Shown here in pieces: positions 39,916-50,083 of a stretch of DNA of 64,000 nt. Under the pieces are notes generated by a model. The model searched no databases. It was not told the DNA's origin and saw nothing but the letters and a program-made list of their open reading frames with translations. The stretch is from assembly GCA_003599455.1 (NCBI GenBank), contig QZKF01000031.1, forward strand, positions 1 to 64,000, read 5' to 3'. Numbering within the stretch: position 1 is the first letter of the stretch; every line of letters begins with the position of its first letter. The translations under genes and the position numbers were made by a program. This DNA is from Comamonadaceae bacterium (GTDB lineage: Bacteria > Pseudomonadota > Gammaproteobacteria > Burkholderiales > Burkholderiaceae_C).

Positions 39916-41013
39916 ATGCGCAACATCCTCCTGCCCGTCGGCGCCATCCTGGCGGCCCTGCTGCTGTTCGGGCTGTTCGTCTCGTTCGCGGGCGTGGACC
40001 CGGTGGAGGTGTGGCTGCTGCTGTTCAAGGGCGCCTTCGGCGACTGGTATTCGTGGCAGAACACGCTGCAGCGCGCCGCGCCGCTGATGCTCACCGCGCT
40101 GTGCGTGGCGATCCCCGCGCGCGCCGGCCTGGTGGTGATCGGCGGTGAAGGTGCGCTGGTGCTCGGTGGCCTGGCCTGCGCCGCGCTCGCGCAGGGCGTG
40201 GCGCTGCCGGCCAACGCGTTCGGCACGCTGCTGGTGTGCATCGCGGGCGCCGTGGCCGGCGCGCTTTGGATCGCGCTGGCCGGCTGGCTGCGCCAGTTCC
40301 GCGGCATCAACGAAACCATCAGCAGCCTGCTGCTGGCCTATGTGGCGATCGGCCTGTTCAAGCACCTGGTGGAAGGCCCGCTGCGCGACCCGGCCAGCCT
40401 GAACAAGCCTTCCACCTACGCGCTCGACGAAGGCATGTTGATCACCGGCATCGCCGGCTCGGACGTGCACTGGGGCCTGGTGATCGGCGTGGTGGTGTGC
40501 CTGCTGGCCGGCCTGTGGCTGCGCATCACGCCCTCGGGCTTCGCGGTGCAGGTGGTGGGCGGCAACCCGCGCGCGGCGCAGCTGGTGGGCCTGCCGGCCT
40601 CGCGCCTGATCGTCATCGCCTGCGCGCTCGGCGGCGCGGCGGCCGGCCTGGCCGGTGCGATCGAGGTGGCCGCGGTGCACACCAGCGCCAACGCGGCGCT
40701 GATCGCGGGCTACGGCTACGCCGGCATCCTGGTCTCGTTCATCGCGCGGCATCACCCGATCGCGGTGATCCCGGTGGCCATCGTGTTCGGCGGCTTCGGC
40801 GCGGCCGGCAGCCTGCTGCAGCGCCGGCTGGGCCTGCCCGACGCTTCGGTGCTGGTGCTGCAGGGCATTGCCTTCGTGCTGATCCTGGCCAGCGAGGCGC
40901 TGCGCGACATGGACTGGAAAAACTTCTTCGCGCGCTTCGGCCAGTTCGGGCCGTCGGAGCCGGTGCCCATCGTGATGCCGACGCCCGACGCGGTGAAGGG
41001 AGAGAAATCATGA
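39916..41013 (+). CDS. BMP-type ABC transporter permease (first)
   Basis: A 365-residue permease with eight or more helices. RAGLVVIGGEGALVLGGLAC, FRGINETISSLLLAYVAIGL and VVGGNPRAAQLVGLP are typical of the YufP/NupB nucleoside-type permeases. The C-terminal tail after the last helix is about 35 residues and cytoplasmic. The stop overlaps the second permease as ATGA. Confidence 0.88.
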   Translation: MRNILLPVGAILAALLLFGLFVSFAGVDPVEVWLLLFKGAFGDWYSWQNTLQRAAPLMLTALCVAIPARAGLVVIGGEGALVLGGLACAALAQGVALPANAFGTLLVCIAGAVAGALWIALAGWLRQFRGINETISSLLLAYVAIGLFKHLVEGPLRDPASLNKPSTYALDEGMLITGIAGSDVHWGLVIGVVVCLLAGLWLRITPSGFAVQVVGGNPRAAQLVGLPASRLIVIACALGGAAAGLAGAIEVAAVHTSANAALIAGYGYAGILVSFIARHHPIAVIPVAIVFGGFGAAGSLLQRRLGLPDASVLVLQGIAFVLILASEALRDMDWKNFFARFGQFGPSEPVPIVMPTPDAVKGEKS

Positions 41014-41930
41014 CCGCCGACCAGTTGCTGATCTTCCTCGCCGGCATCGTCGGCGGCGCGCTGCGCGTGGGCGTGCCCTTCCTGTTCGTGAGCCTGGGCG
41101 AATGCCTCACCGAGAAGTCGGGCCGCATCAACCTCGGCCTGGAAGGCGTGCTGGTGCTCTCGGCCATGACGGCCTTCGGCGCCTCGTACCTGAGCGGCTC
41201 GCCCTGGATCGGCGTGCTCGCCGGCGCCCTCTCGGGCGCGCTGCTGGCCACGCTGCACGGCGTGCTGTGCTCGCTGCCGCGCGTCAACGACGTGGCCACC
41301 GGCATCGCGCTGATGCTGCTGGGCTCGGGGCTGGCGTTCTACCTCGGCAAGCCGCTGATCCAGCCGCAGGCGGCGCAACTGCCCGCGATCGCGCTGGGCA
41401 ACTGGAGCGACTCGGCCGCGGTGCGCTCGGCGCTGCAGGTCAATGCGCTGCTGCCGATCGGCCTGGTGCTGGCGGCGGCCATGTGGTGGGCCTTCGCGCG
41501 CACGCGCGCCGGCCTGTTGGTGCGCATGGCCGGCGACTCGGCCAACGCCACGCGCGCGCTGGGCTACTCGGTCTCGGGCATCCGCATCGCCGCCACGGCG
41601 GCCGGCGGCTTCATCGCGGGTCTGGGCGGCGCCTCGCTCACGTTGTTCTACCCCGGTAGCTGGAACGAAGGCATCTCCAGCGGCCAGGGCCTGATCGCGG
41701 TGGCGCTGGTGATCTTTGCGCGCTGGAGCCCGCTGCGCTGCGTGGGCGCGGCCCTGCTGTTCGGCGGCGCCGGCGCGATCGGCCCGGCGCTGCAGTCCGT
41801 CGGCATCGGCTGGGGCTACCACCTGTTCAACATCGTTCCCTATGTGCTCACCCTGCTGATCCTGGTGCTCACCTGCCGCCCCGGCACGGTGGTGCCGGGC
41901 AGCCCGGGCGAACTGTCATCGACACGCTAG
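41010..41930 (+). CDS. BMP-type ABC transporter permease (second)
   Basis: A 306-residue permease of the YufQ/NupC type. SLGECLTEKSGRINLGLEGV near residue 28, LPRVNDVATGIALMLLGSGL in the middle, and the coupling segment NATRALGYSVSGIRIAATAA are family marks. It pairs with the first permease. It ends nine bases before the nitrilase gene, which has a GGAGG ribosome site. Confidence 0.88.
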   Translation: MTADQLLIFLAGIVGGALRVGVPFLFVSLGECLTEKSGRINLGLEGVLVLSAMTAFGASYLSGSPWIGVLAGALSGALLATLHGVLCSLPRVNDVATGIALMLLGSGLAFYLGKPLIQPQAAQLPAIALGNWSDSAAVRSALQVNALLPIGLVLAAAMWWAFARTRAGLLVRMAGDSANATRALGYSVSGIRIAATAAGGFIAGLGGASLTLFYPGSWNEGISSGQGLIAVALVIFARWSPLRCVGAALLFGGAGAIGPALQSVGIGWGYHLFNIVPYVLTLLILVLTCRPGTVVPGSPGELSSTR

Positions 41931-41939
41931 GAGGAAAAC

Positions 41940-42983
41940 ATGAGCGGACTCGGCGGACTCAACAAATCGAAGCACGGCGTGGTCGTGGGCCTGGTGCAGC
42001 TGCAGCTGCCGGTGGTCGAGACGCCGGCGCAGCTCGCGGCACAGACGCGGCGCATCTGCGACCTGGTGGGCAAGGCGCGGCGCAACCAGGGCGGCATGGA
42101 CCTGGTGGTGTTCCCCGAGTACGCGCTGCACGGCCTGTCGATGAGCACCGCGCCCGAGCTCATGGTCTCGCTCGACGGGCCCGAGGTCGCGGCCTTCAAG
42201 CAGGCCTGTGTGGAGCACCGCATCTGGGGCTGCTTCTCCATCATGGAGGCCAACCCCGGCGGCAACCCCTACAACAGCGGCCTGATCATCGACGACACCG
42301 GCGCGATCCGGCTCTACTACCGCAAGCTGCACCCCTGGGTGCCGGTGGAGCCCTGGGAGCCCGGCAACCTGGGCGTGCCGGTGTGCGATGGCCCCAACGG
42401 CAGCAAGCTCTCGCTGATCATCTGCCACGACGGCATGTTCCCCGAGATGGCGCGCGAGGCGGCCTACAAGGGCGCCGAGATCATCCTGCGCACGGCCGGC
42501 TACACGGCGCCGATCCGCCACGCCTGGAAGATCACCAACCAGGCCAACGCCTTCACCAACCTGGCCATCACCGCCAGCGTGTGCCTGTGCGGCAGCGACG
42601 GCAGCTTCGACTCCATGGGCGAGGGCATGTTCTGCAGCTTCGACGGCACGGTGATCGCCGAGGGCGGCGGCCGCGTCGACGAGATCATCACCGCCGAGCT
42701 GCGGCCCGACCTGGTGCGCGAGGCGCGCCAGGGCTGGGGCGTGGAGAACAACATCTACCAGCTCTACCACCGCGGCTATGTGGCGGTGAAGGGCGGCGCG
42801 CAGGACTGCCCCTACACCTACATGCACGACATGGCCGCCGGCACCTACCAGCTGCCCTGGCCGGTGGACGTGACCGACGGCACGCCCTGCGGCTTCGCCG
42901 CGCCCACGCGCAGCTACAAAGGCCCCGAGGCGCACCCGCTGGTGCCCGACGCGGCCGTGGTGCCCATCAAGAAGGCAGCCTGA
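41940..42983 (+). CDS. nitrilase-superfamily amidase, formamidase/aliphatic-amidase type
   Basis: A 347-residue nitrilase-fold enzyme. The catalytic triad is visible: Glu in [13 protein letters not shown], Lys in [19 protein letters not shown] and Cys in [16 protein letters not shown]. The PWxPxExWxPGN wording is that of AmiE/AmiF short-chain amidases, and the length fits. It would release ammonia from a small amide, perhaps formamide, a carbamoyl compound or a ureide intermediate. It lies directly before the biuret hydrolase gene. Confidence 0.85.
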   Translation: MSGLGGLNKSKHGVVVGLVQLQLPVVETPAQLAAQTRRICDLVGKARRNQGGMDLVVFPEYALHGLSMSTAPELMVSLDGPEVAAFKQACVEHRIWGCFSIMEANPGGNPYNSGLIIDDTGAIRLYYRKLHPWVPVEPWEPGNLGVPVCDGPNGSKLSLIICHDGMFPEMAREAAYKGAEIILRTAGYTAPIRHAWKITNQANAFTNLAITASVCLCGSDGSFDSMGEGMFCSFDGTVIAEGGGRVDEIITAELRPDLVREARQGWGVENNIYQLYHRGYVAVKGGAQDCPYTYMHDMAAGTYQLPWPVDVTDGTPCGFAAPTRSYKGPEAHPLVPDAAVVPIKKAA

Positions 42984-42987
42984 CGCC

Positions 42988-43673
42988 ATGGAACGCTTCA
43001 TCGACGCCCACCCCTACGCCTGGCCGTACAACGGCGACCTGCGGCCGAACAACACGGCGCTGGTGGTGATCGACATGCAGACCGACTTCTGCGGCGTGGG
43101 CGGCTACGTGGACAAGATGGGCTACGACATCTCGCTCACGCGCGCGCCGATCGCGCCGCTGCAGTCGCTGATGGCCGGCATGCGCGCGGCGGGTTACCAC
43201 CTGATCCACACGCGCGAAGGCCACCGGCCCGACCTGTCGGACCTGCCGGCCAACAAGCGCTGGCGCTCGCGCCAGATCGGCACCGGTGGCGTGGGCATCG
43301 GCGACGACGGGCCCTGCGGCCGCATCCTGGTGCGCGGCGAGCCGGGCTGGGAGATCATCCCCGAGCTCGCGCCGCTGCCGGGCGAGGCCGTGATCGACAA
43401 ACCCGGCAAGGGCTCGTTCTACGCCACCGACCTGGAGCTGCTTCTGCGCACGCGCGGCATCGTCAACCTCATCCTCACCGGCATCACCACCGACGTGTGC
43501 GTGCACACCACCATGCGCGACGCCAACGACCGCGGCTTCGAATGCCTGCTGCTGTCGGACTGCACCGCCGCCACCGACCGCGGCAACCACGAGGCCGCGC
43601 TCAAGATGATCACCATGCAGGGCGGTGTGTTCGGCGCGCACGCCACGTCCACCGCAGTCCTGGAGGCGATCGC

Positions 43674-43677
<4 letters not shown>
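42988..43677 (+). CDS. biuH: biuret amidohydrolase (cysteine hydrolase)
   Basis: A 229-residue isochorismatase-like cysteine hydrolase. The triad is Asp29 (VVIDMQTDF), Lys138 ([10 protein letters not shown]) and Cys171 ([10 protein letters not shown]). Stretches such as [37 protein letters not shown] and [13 protein letters not shown] agree closely with what I recall of the characterised Rhizobium BiuH, which converts biuret to allophanate and ammonia. It starts four bases after the amidase and overlaps the ATPase gene as ATGA. Allophanate would go to the AtzF-like enzyme. Confidence 0.87.
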
Positions 43678-45245
<1,568 letters not shown>

Positions 45246-45247
45246 GC

Positions 45248-45913
45248 ATGCAGATCCCCGCGCTTCCTTTTCCGTACGAGTTCGACGTCGCGCACACGGC
45301 GCTGGTCATCATCGACATGCAGCGCGACTTCATCGAGCCCGGCGGCTTCGGTGAAACCCTGGGCAACGACGTGGCCCTGCTCGCGGCCATCGTGCCGGCC
45401 TGCCAGGCCGTGCTGGCCGCCTGGCGCCAGGCCGGTGGCCTGGTGGTGCACACGCGCGAGGCGCACGCGAGCGACCTCTCGGACTGCCCGCCGGCCAAGC
45501 GCCTGCGCGGCAACCCCAGCCTGCGCATTGGCGACGAAGGGCCGATGGGCCGCATCCTGGTGGCCGGCGAGCCGGGCAACCAGATCATTCCCGCGCTCGC
45601 GCCGGTGGCGGGCGAGACCGTGATCGACAAGCCGGGCAAGGGCGCCTTTTACGCCACGCCGCTGCATGAACAACTGCAGCAGGCCGGCATCACCCACCTG
45701 CTGTTCATGGGCGTGACGACCGAGGTGTGCGTGCAGACCAGCATGCGCGAGGCCAACGACCGTGGCTACGACTGCCTGCTGCTGGAAGACTGCACCGAGA
45801 GCTACTTCCCGCACTTCAAGGCCGCGGCGGTGGAGATGATGCGGGCGCAAGGCGCCATCGTCGGCTGGACCGCCACCAGCCAGCAGCTGATCACGACACT
45901 GAAAACGGCCTGA
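45248..45913 (+). CDS. second BiuH-like cysteine hydrolase, candidate triuret hydrolase
   Basis: A 221-residue isochorismatase-like hydrolase related to the biuret hydrolase two genes upstream. The triad is Asp23 (IIDMQRDF), Lys128 ([10 protein letters not shown]) and Cys161 ([10 protein letters not shown]). It differs at the N-terminus (no YxWPYNG block) and in the loop after PGGFGETLG, so substrate choice should differ. Triuret hydrolase (TrtA) of Herbaspirillum is a close relative of BiuH and makes carboxybiuret, which is exactly the AtzEG substrate. That is the best hypothesis, not proof. GGAGGA at 45234-45239 precedes ATG 45248. Confidence 0.75.
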   Translation: MQIPALPFPYEFDVAHTALVIIDMQRDFIEPGGFGETLGNDVALLAAIVPACQAVLAAWRQAGGLVVHTREAHASDLSDCPPAKRLRGNPSLRIGDEGPMGRILVAGEPGNQIIPALAPVAGETVIDKPGKGAFYATPLHEQLQQAGITHLLFMGVTTEVCVQTSMREANDRGYDCLLLEDCTESYFPHFKAAAVEMMRAQGAIVGWTATSQQLITTLKTA

Positions 45914-45925
45914 TAGAGTTTCCCC

Positions 45926-46657
45926 GTGTCCACCACCACTTCGCCCACCCCCCGCCGCCCCGCGCCGCTGGCGCCCGCCCACCGCACACGCGCCAGCGAG
46001 GTCTATGAGCAGCTCAAGCGCGACATCGCCGACTTCCGCATGGTGCCCGGCGACCGCTTCAGCGAGCACGAGCTGTGCGCGCGACTGGAGGTCTCGCGCA
46101 CGCCAGTGCGCCAGGCGCTGTTTCGCCTGCAGCAGGAAGGTCTGGTGGAGGTGATGTTCCGCAGCGGCTGGCGCGTGCTCCCGTTCGACTTCGACAAGTT
46201 CGACCAGCTCTACGACCTGCGCATGGTGCTGGAGACCACGGCCGTGCAGCGCCTGTGCCTGCAGGAAGTGGCCACGTCGGAGCCGCTGCTGCAGAGCCTG
46301 AAGGACCGCTGGCTGGTGCCGCTGGCCGAGCGCAGCAGCGACGCCACGCAGGTGGCCGAATGGGACGAGGCCTTTCACGAGACCCTGGTGAGCGCGGCCG
46401 GCAACGCCGAACTGGCGCGCGTGCACCACGAGGTGACCGAGCGCATCCGCATCATCCGCCGGCTCGACTTCTTGAAGCAGATGCGCATCGACGCCACCTA
46501 CGACGAACACGCCAAGATCCTGCGCGCCATCCTCGCGCGCAAGGCCGACCGCGCCGACCTGCTGCTGCGCGCCCACATCCAGGCCAGCCAGGTCGAGGTC
46601 CGCAAGATCACGCTGCACCAGGTGTTTCTGGCGCAGCAGGTCGCGCCGGTGGCTTAG
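45926..46657 (+). CDS. GntR family regulator with FCD domain
   Basis: A 243-residue regulator starting with GTG 45926. The winged helix is around residues 24-85 (ASEVYEQLKRDIADF, then LEVSRTPVRQALFRLQQEG), followed by an all-helical FCD ligand domain with the metal-type residues in EWDEAFHETLV and YDEHAKILRAI. It is the last gene of the ureide operon, 12 bases after the hydrolase, and ends four bases from the convergent MarR gene. It likely controls the operon through a site near 32702-32713. Confidence 0.88.
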   Translation: MSTTTSPTPRRPAPLAPAHRTRASEVYEQLKRDIADFRMVPGDRFSEHELCARLEVSRTPVRQALFRLQQEGLVEVMFRSGWRVLPFDFDKFDQLYDLRMVLETTAVQRLCLQEVATSEPLLQSLKDRWLVPLAERSSDATQVAEWDEAFHETLVSAAGNAELARVHHEVTERIRIIRRLDFLKQMRIDATYDEHAKILRAILARKADRADLLLRAHIQASQVEVRKITLHQVFLAQQVAPVA

Positions 46658-46661
46658 TCTG

Positions 46662-47135
46662 CTAGCGCCGGCTGGGTCGCGAGCGCGGCATCTTTGGCAG
46701 GTCCAGCGCCGCCAGGTTCGCCTTCGCCCGTGCGGCCAGGCGGTCCATCAGCTGGTCGAGCTGCTCGATCTCTTCGGGCCCGAGTTCCAGCAGCAACTGG
46801 CGATTGAGTTCCACCACCACCGGCAGAAATTCGTCGTACAGGGCGCGGCCCTTTTCAGTGAGCGACACCCTCGCCTGCCGGCGGTCGCTGGGAATCACCT
46901 CGCGAGACAGCAGCTTCATGTCTGCGAGCGCTGTGACGACGCGCGAGGTCCGCGCGCGGTCCAGTTGCGCCTGGTCCGCCAGCTCGGATGACAGCATCGG
47001 CCCATGTCGGGCCAGCACCACGATCAGCCGCCATTCCCGCCGCGAGATGCCGTAGCGGTCCTGGCTCAACCGCCCCACTGGTGCCACCGCGACCGCCTGC
47101 AGGCGGCTCAGGCGGTAGAGAAAAAGCTCATCCAT
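46662..47135 (-). CDS. MarR family transcriptional regulator
   Basis: A 157-residue MarR protein: YGISRREWRLIVVLARHGPM, the recognition helix LDRARTSRVVTALADM, and the wing SDRRQARVSLTEKG. MarR dimers bind palindromes and respond to phenolic or other acids. It diverges from the Bug binding-protein gene, so that gene is its probable target. Confidence 0.9.
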   Translation of the reverse strand: MDELFLYRLSRLQAVAVAPVGRLSQDRYGISRREWRLIVVLARHGPMLSSELADQAQLDRARTSRVVTALADMKLLSREVIPSDRRQARVSLTEKGRALYDEFLPVVVELNRQLLLELGPEEIEQLDQLMDRLAARAKANLAALDLPKMPRSRPSRR

Positions 47136-47277
47136 GTTTTCGGGCCGGGTTGGCCGGGGTTAGGACACGGGCACATCGCCTCCACTGCGTGAATACCCTG
47201 AGCATAGTTGTATTGGTCAATCAAACACGACGGGCATAGATTCCGTGAAAGCCATCCGGCACACACAGGAGACCCCC
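47136..47277. promoter_or_regulatory. divergent marR / Bug-protein promoter region
   Basis: A 142-base gap between divergent genes. ATTG-GT-CAAT at 47212-47221, flanked by TTG and CAA, is a possible MarR operator. No convincing -35/-10 pair stands out on either strand. Confidence 0.35.
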
Positions 47278-48276
47278 ATGCCACGCACCAGTTCCCCCAC
47301 CACAGTCTCCCGCGCCGCCAGCAACTTCCTGCTGGCGGCCGCGGCCACCTTCGCGATGGCCAACGCGCATGCGCAGGCCTGGCCCACCAAGCCGGTCACG
47401 CTGGTCGTGGGCACGCCGGCGGGTGGCTCGGTCGACGCCTACGGTCGCGCGCTGGCCGACCAGCTGGCACGGCAGACCGGCGGCAACTTTGTGGTGGAGA
47501 ACAAGGGTGGCGCCAACGGCAACCTGAGCGCGGAACAGGTGCGCAACGCGGCGGCCGACGGCCACACGCTGTGGATCAGCACACAGGCCATGTTCACGAT
47601 CAACCCGTCGGTGTACCCGGCCATGCGCTGGAAGCAGTCGGACTTCAAGCCCATCGCCAAGGGCATCGAGAGCCCGCTGGTGCTGGTGACCCACCCGTCC
47701 GTGCCGGCGAAGACGCTGCCCGACCTCGTGAAATGGGTGTCGGCCAACCCGGGCAGGATCACCTACGCCTCGTTCAGTCCCGGCACGCCATCGCATTTCC
47801 TCGGCTTTCAGCTCAACGAGCGCTTCAAGCTCGACATGGTGCACGTGGCCTACAAGGGCAGCGCGCCGCAGATCACCGACCTGCTCGGCGGGCAGGTGCT
47901 GCTGGGCTTCACGCAACTCCAGGCCGCGTTGCCGCATGTGCAGAGCGGCAAGCTCAACGCGATCGCGGTCACCTCGAAAGACCGCACCCGGTTCATGCCC
48001 CAGGTGCCGAGCCTGGCCGAGCTGGGCCACCCGGACCTCAGCGCCACGGTGTGGTTCGGGCTCATGGCGCCCTCGGCCACGCCCAAGGCGGTGCTTGACC
48101 AGGTCCAGGCCGCCACCGTGAAGGCGCAGGCCCAGGCGGACTACAAGGCCAGGCTCGAGGCACAGGGATTTGACGTACCGCAGGAACACGGGGACGCGTT
48201 CGCTGCCACCATCGCGGCCGAAACAGCCCGCTGGGCGCAGGTGGTCAAAGCCACCGGTTTCCGCGCCAACGACTGA
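47278..48276 (+). CDS. Bug family (tripartite tricarboxylate) binding protein
   Basis: A 332-residue periplasmic protein of the Bug family, which is greatly expanded in Burkholderiales. The signal peptide ends ANAHAQ, then WPTKPVTLVVGTPAGGSVDAYG and the ligand loop NPGRITYASFSPGTPSHFLG. ATG 47278 is preferred over 47245 because AGGAG lies seven bases upstream and the signal peptide starts cleanly. No TctA/TctB membrane genes are next to it, so it is an orphan binding protein whose ligand is unknown. Confidence 0.88.
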   Translation: MPRTSSPTTVSRAASNFLLAAAATFAMANAHAQAWPTKPVTLVVGTPAGGSVDAYGRALADQLARQTGGNFVVENKGGANGNLSAEQVRNAAADGHTLWISTQAMFTINPSVYPAMRWKQSDFKPIAKGIESPLVLVTHPSVPAKTLPDLVKWVSANPGRITYASFSPGTPSHFLGFQLNERFKLDMVHVAYKGSAPQITDLLGGQVLLGFTQLQAALPHVQSGKLNAIAVTSKDRTRFMPQVPSLAELGHPDLSATVWFGLMAPSATPKAVLDQVQAATVKAQAQADYKARLEAQGFDVPQEHGDAFAATIAAETARWAQVVKATGFRAND

Positions 48277-48290
48277 ACGAGGAACCCGGC

Positions 48291-48758
48291 ATGCCCCATC
48301 CCGCCGCACCGCCGCTGGCGTTCTTCGCCACGCTGTCGATCCAGGTCGCGCCCGCCCATGAAATCGGTCAGACGCCTGCCGGCAACCGGCGCGTCATCCC
48401 CATCCTCGGCGGCCGCGTGCAGGGCGATGGCTGGGCCGCGCGGGTGGTGCCCGGCGGCGCGGACTTCCAGGCCATCGTGACGCCCACCCTCGCCCGGCTC
48501 GATGCGCGCTACGTGCTGGAGACCGAGGCCGGTGAACTGATCTACGTGTGCAACCGGGCGATCCGGGTGGCGTCGCGGGAGGTCACGGCGCGGCTGGTGC
48601 GCGCAGAGCCGGTGGACCCGGCGCTGGTGTACTTCCGGTGCGCGCCGACCTTCGAGACCGCCGCGCCCTCGCTGGCCTGGATCAACGAACGCCTGTTCGT
48701 GGGCTCGGGCGTTCGCCTGCCCGATCGGGTGGACATCGACTGCTTCACCGTGCTGTAG
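48291..48758 (+). CDS. DUF3237 domain protein
   Basis: A 155-residue protein of the DUF3237 family, with IPILGGRVQGDGWAARVVPGGADF, ARYVLETEAGELIYVCNRAIR and YFRCAPTFETAAPSLAWINE. It is predicted as a small beta-barrel protein of unknown function that often sits with aromatic-acid or ester-degrading genes. It starts 14 bases after the Bug gene and probably shares its message. Confidence 0.87.
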   Translation: MPHPAAPPLAFFATLSIQVAPAHEIGQTPAGNRRVIPILGGRVQGDGWAARVVPGGADFQAIVTPTLARLDARYVLETEAGELIYVCNRAIRVASREVTARLVRAEPVDPALVYFRCAPTFETAAPSLAWINERLFVGSGVRLPDRVDIDCFTVL

Positions 48759-48795
48759 TTCCAGACGACGGCGTTGCGCGTGCCGGAGTTCCGGG

Positions 48796-49191
48796 TTATC
48801 CGCGCTTCGGCGTCTCGCTCGTCAGCGCATACGCGCTCGCGCGCACATGCTCCAGCGGCCGGATCTCGTACTCGAGGCCGCAGGCCAGGCAGGGGTTGCC
48901 GGCGGCGATGCGCGCGGCTTCGTCCAGGCTGTGTGCGCGCAGAAACCAGTAGCCGCCCACCACTTCCTTGGCCTCGGCGAACGGGCCGTCGACGATGCGA
49001 TCGCGCGTGACCAGACGGCTCTCGCGCGCCAGGCGCTGGCCGGAGCGCATCGTGCCCGCTTCGACCAGCTGGGCGTGCCAGGCGTAGAAGCGGTCGATCG
49101 CGGCCTGGATCTCTTCGGGCGACTTGTCGGCGTCCCACTGGCCGCGCGAGATGACGAGGTATTCCTCGGGTGTCGTGTCGTCCGCACTCAT
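48796..49191 (-). CDS. YciI/DGPF domain protein
   Basis: A 131-residue YCII-related protein. EYLVISRGQW, the RIVDGPFAEAKEVVGGYWFL block with the D-G-P-F signature, and a dimer-forming C-terminus define it. DGPF proteins are linked to ECF42 sigma factors; such a factor lies 3 kb away on the same strand. The chemistry is unknown. Its ATG (49191) overlaps the SnoaL gene stop as ATGA. Confidence 0.87.
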   Translation of the reverse strand: MSADDTTPEEYLVISRGQWDADKSPEEIQAAIDRFYAWHAQLVEAGTMRSGQRLARESRLVTRDRIVDGPFAEAKEVVGGYWFLRAHSLDEAARIAAGNPCLACGLEYEIRPLEHVRASAYALTSETPKRG

Positions 49192-49577
49192 GTGGCGGCT
49201 CCCGGGGGTGGCTGGGGCGTGCGTTGCGCCGGGTCGTAGAAGAACTGTTCGGCCACGATGCGCTCGCCCTCCCAGCGCTGGTAAGCCAGCTCTTCCATCT
49301 CGGTGACCGAGTCGTCCTGCCAGACGAAGCGGAACACCCAGCGGATCACCACGTGGTCGCCGTTGACGAACACGGGCCGCACGCAGCGCGATGCGATGGT
49401 GGTCGCGCGCGCCATCACCTTGCGCTCGCCGGCCATCAGCTGGTCGCGGCCCACGCGGGGCGCGGCCTGGTTCTCCTGCATGGTGGCGTGCGGTGCGTAA
49501 AAATCTTCGATCGCCTGGTCGTGGGCGTTGCTCTCCACCAGGGCGATGAATCGTTCGAGGGTGTCGGCGCTGGGCAT
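49188..49577 (-). CDS. SnoaL/NTF2-like protein
   Basis: A 129-residue NTF2-fold protein: FIALVESNAHDQAIEDFYAP at the N-terminus, then VIRWVFRFVWQDDSVTEMEE and RWEGERIVAEQFFYDPAQ. The fold hosts cyclases, isomerases and stress proteins; the activity cannot be told. It overlaps the YciI gene and follows an uncharacterised gene by 14 bases. Confidence 0.82.
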   Translation of the reverse strand: MPSADTLERFIALVESNAHDQAIEDFYAPHATMQENQAAPRVGRDQLMAGERKVMARATTIASRCVRPVFVNGDHVVIRWVFRFVWQDDSVTEMEELAYQRWEGERIVAEQFFYDPAQRTPQPPPGAAT

Positions 49578-49591
49578 GGGGCGAGGCTCCT

Positions 49592-50083
49592 TCAGGCGGG
49601 ATCGGTGAACACGGTGAGCGAGGCAAAACCCAGGTGGTGCATGGCCTCGCGCAGGATCAGCACGTGCGCGGTGAACGCGGCCTGCGGCGGCAGGCCCGAG
49701 GAAGCGACCGGCCGCCCTTGCGACACCGCCGCGAGCTGGTTGAACACGCGCTCGACATCGTCGATCGACAGGTGCCCCTCGCCGCCGCCATGCACCAGGC
49801 GCCGCAGTTGCCGCGTGGCGGCGTCGCGCGTTTCCAACGGCGTGTCACGCGGCAGCTGCCTGAGCAGCGGCATGACCGCTTCCTCGACCTGCTCGATCGC
49901 GTGCTCGATCTCCAGCGGCGAGGGCGGTTCGTGCCGGAACGGGCCGCAGCCCAGGGCCTGCGTGCCGATGGGCAGCACCCATTCGGTGGACGCGCCCTGC
50001 GCGGGTACGGTCACGATGCGGGTCTCGCGCTCGCCGATCGCGAGGCGCGTGCGCCCGGCGGGTTTCACGGTGTCAGCCGGCAT
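49592..50083 (-). CDS. hypothetical protein
   Basis: A 163-residue protein that I do not recognise. It begins TRLAIGERETRIVTVP and contains LGCGPFRHEPPSPLEIEHA then a helical acidic second half, EQVEEAVMPLLRQLP to VERVFNQLAAVS. No signal peptide or membrane segment is seen. ATG 50083 overlaps the monooxygenase gene by 11 bases, so it is co-translated with an FAD enzyme and a SnoaL protein. Confidence 0.6.
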   Translation of the reverse strand: MPADTVKPAGRTRLAIGERETRIVTVPAQGASTEWVLPIGTQALGCGPFRHEPPSPLEIEHAIEQVEEAVMPLLRQLPRDTPLETRDAATRQLRRLVHGGGEGHLSIDDVERVFNQLAAVSQGRPVASSGLPPQAAFTAHVLILREAMHHLGFASLTVFTDPA

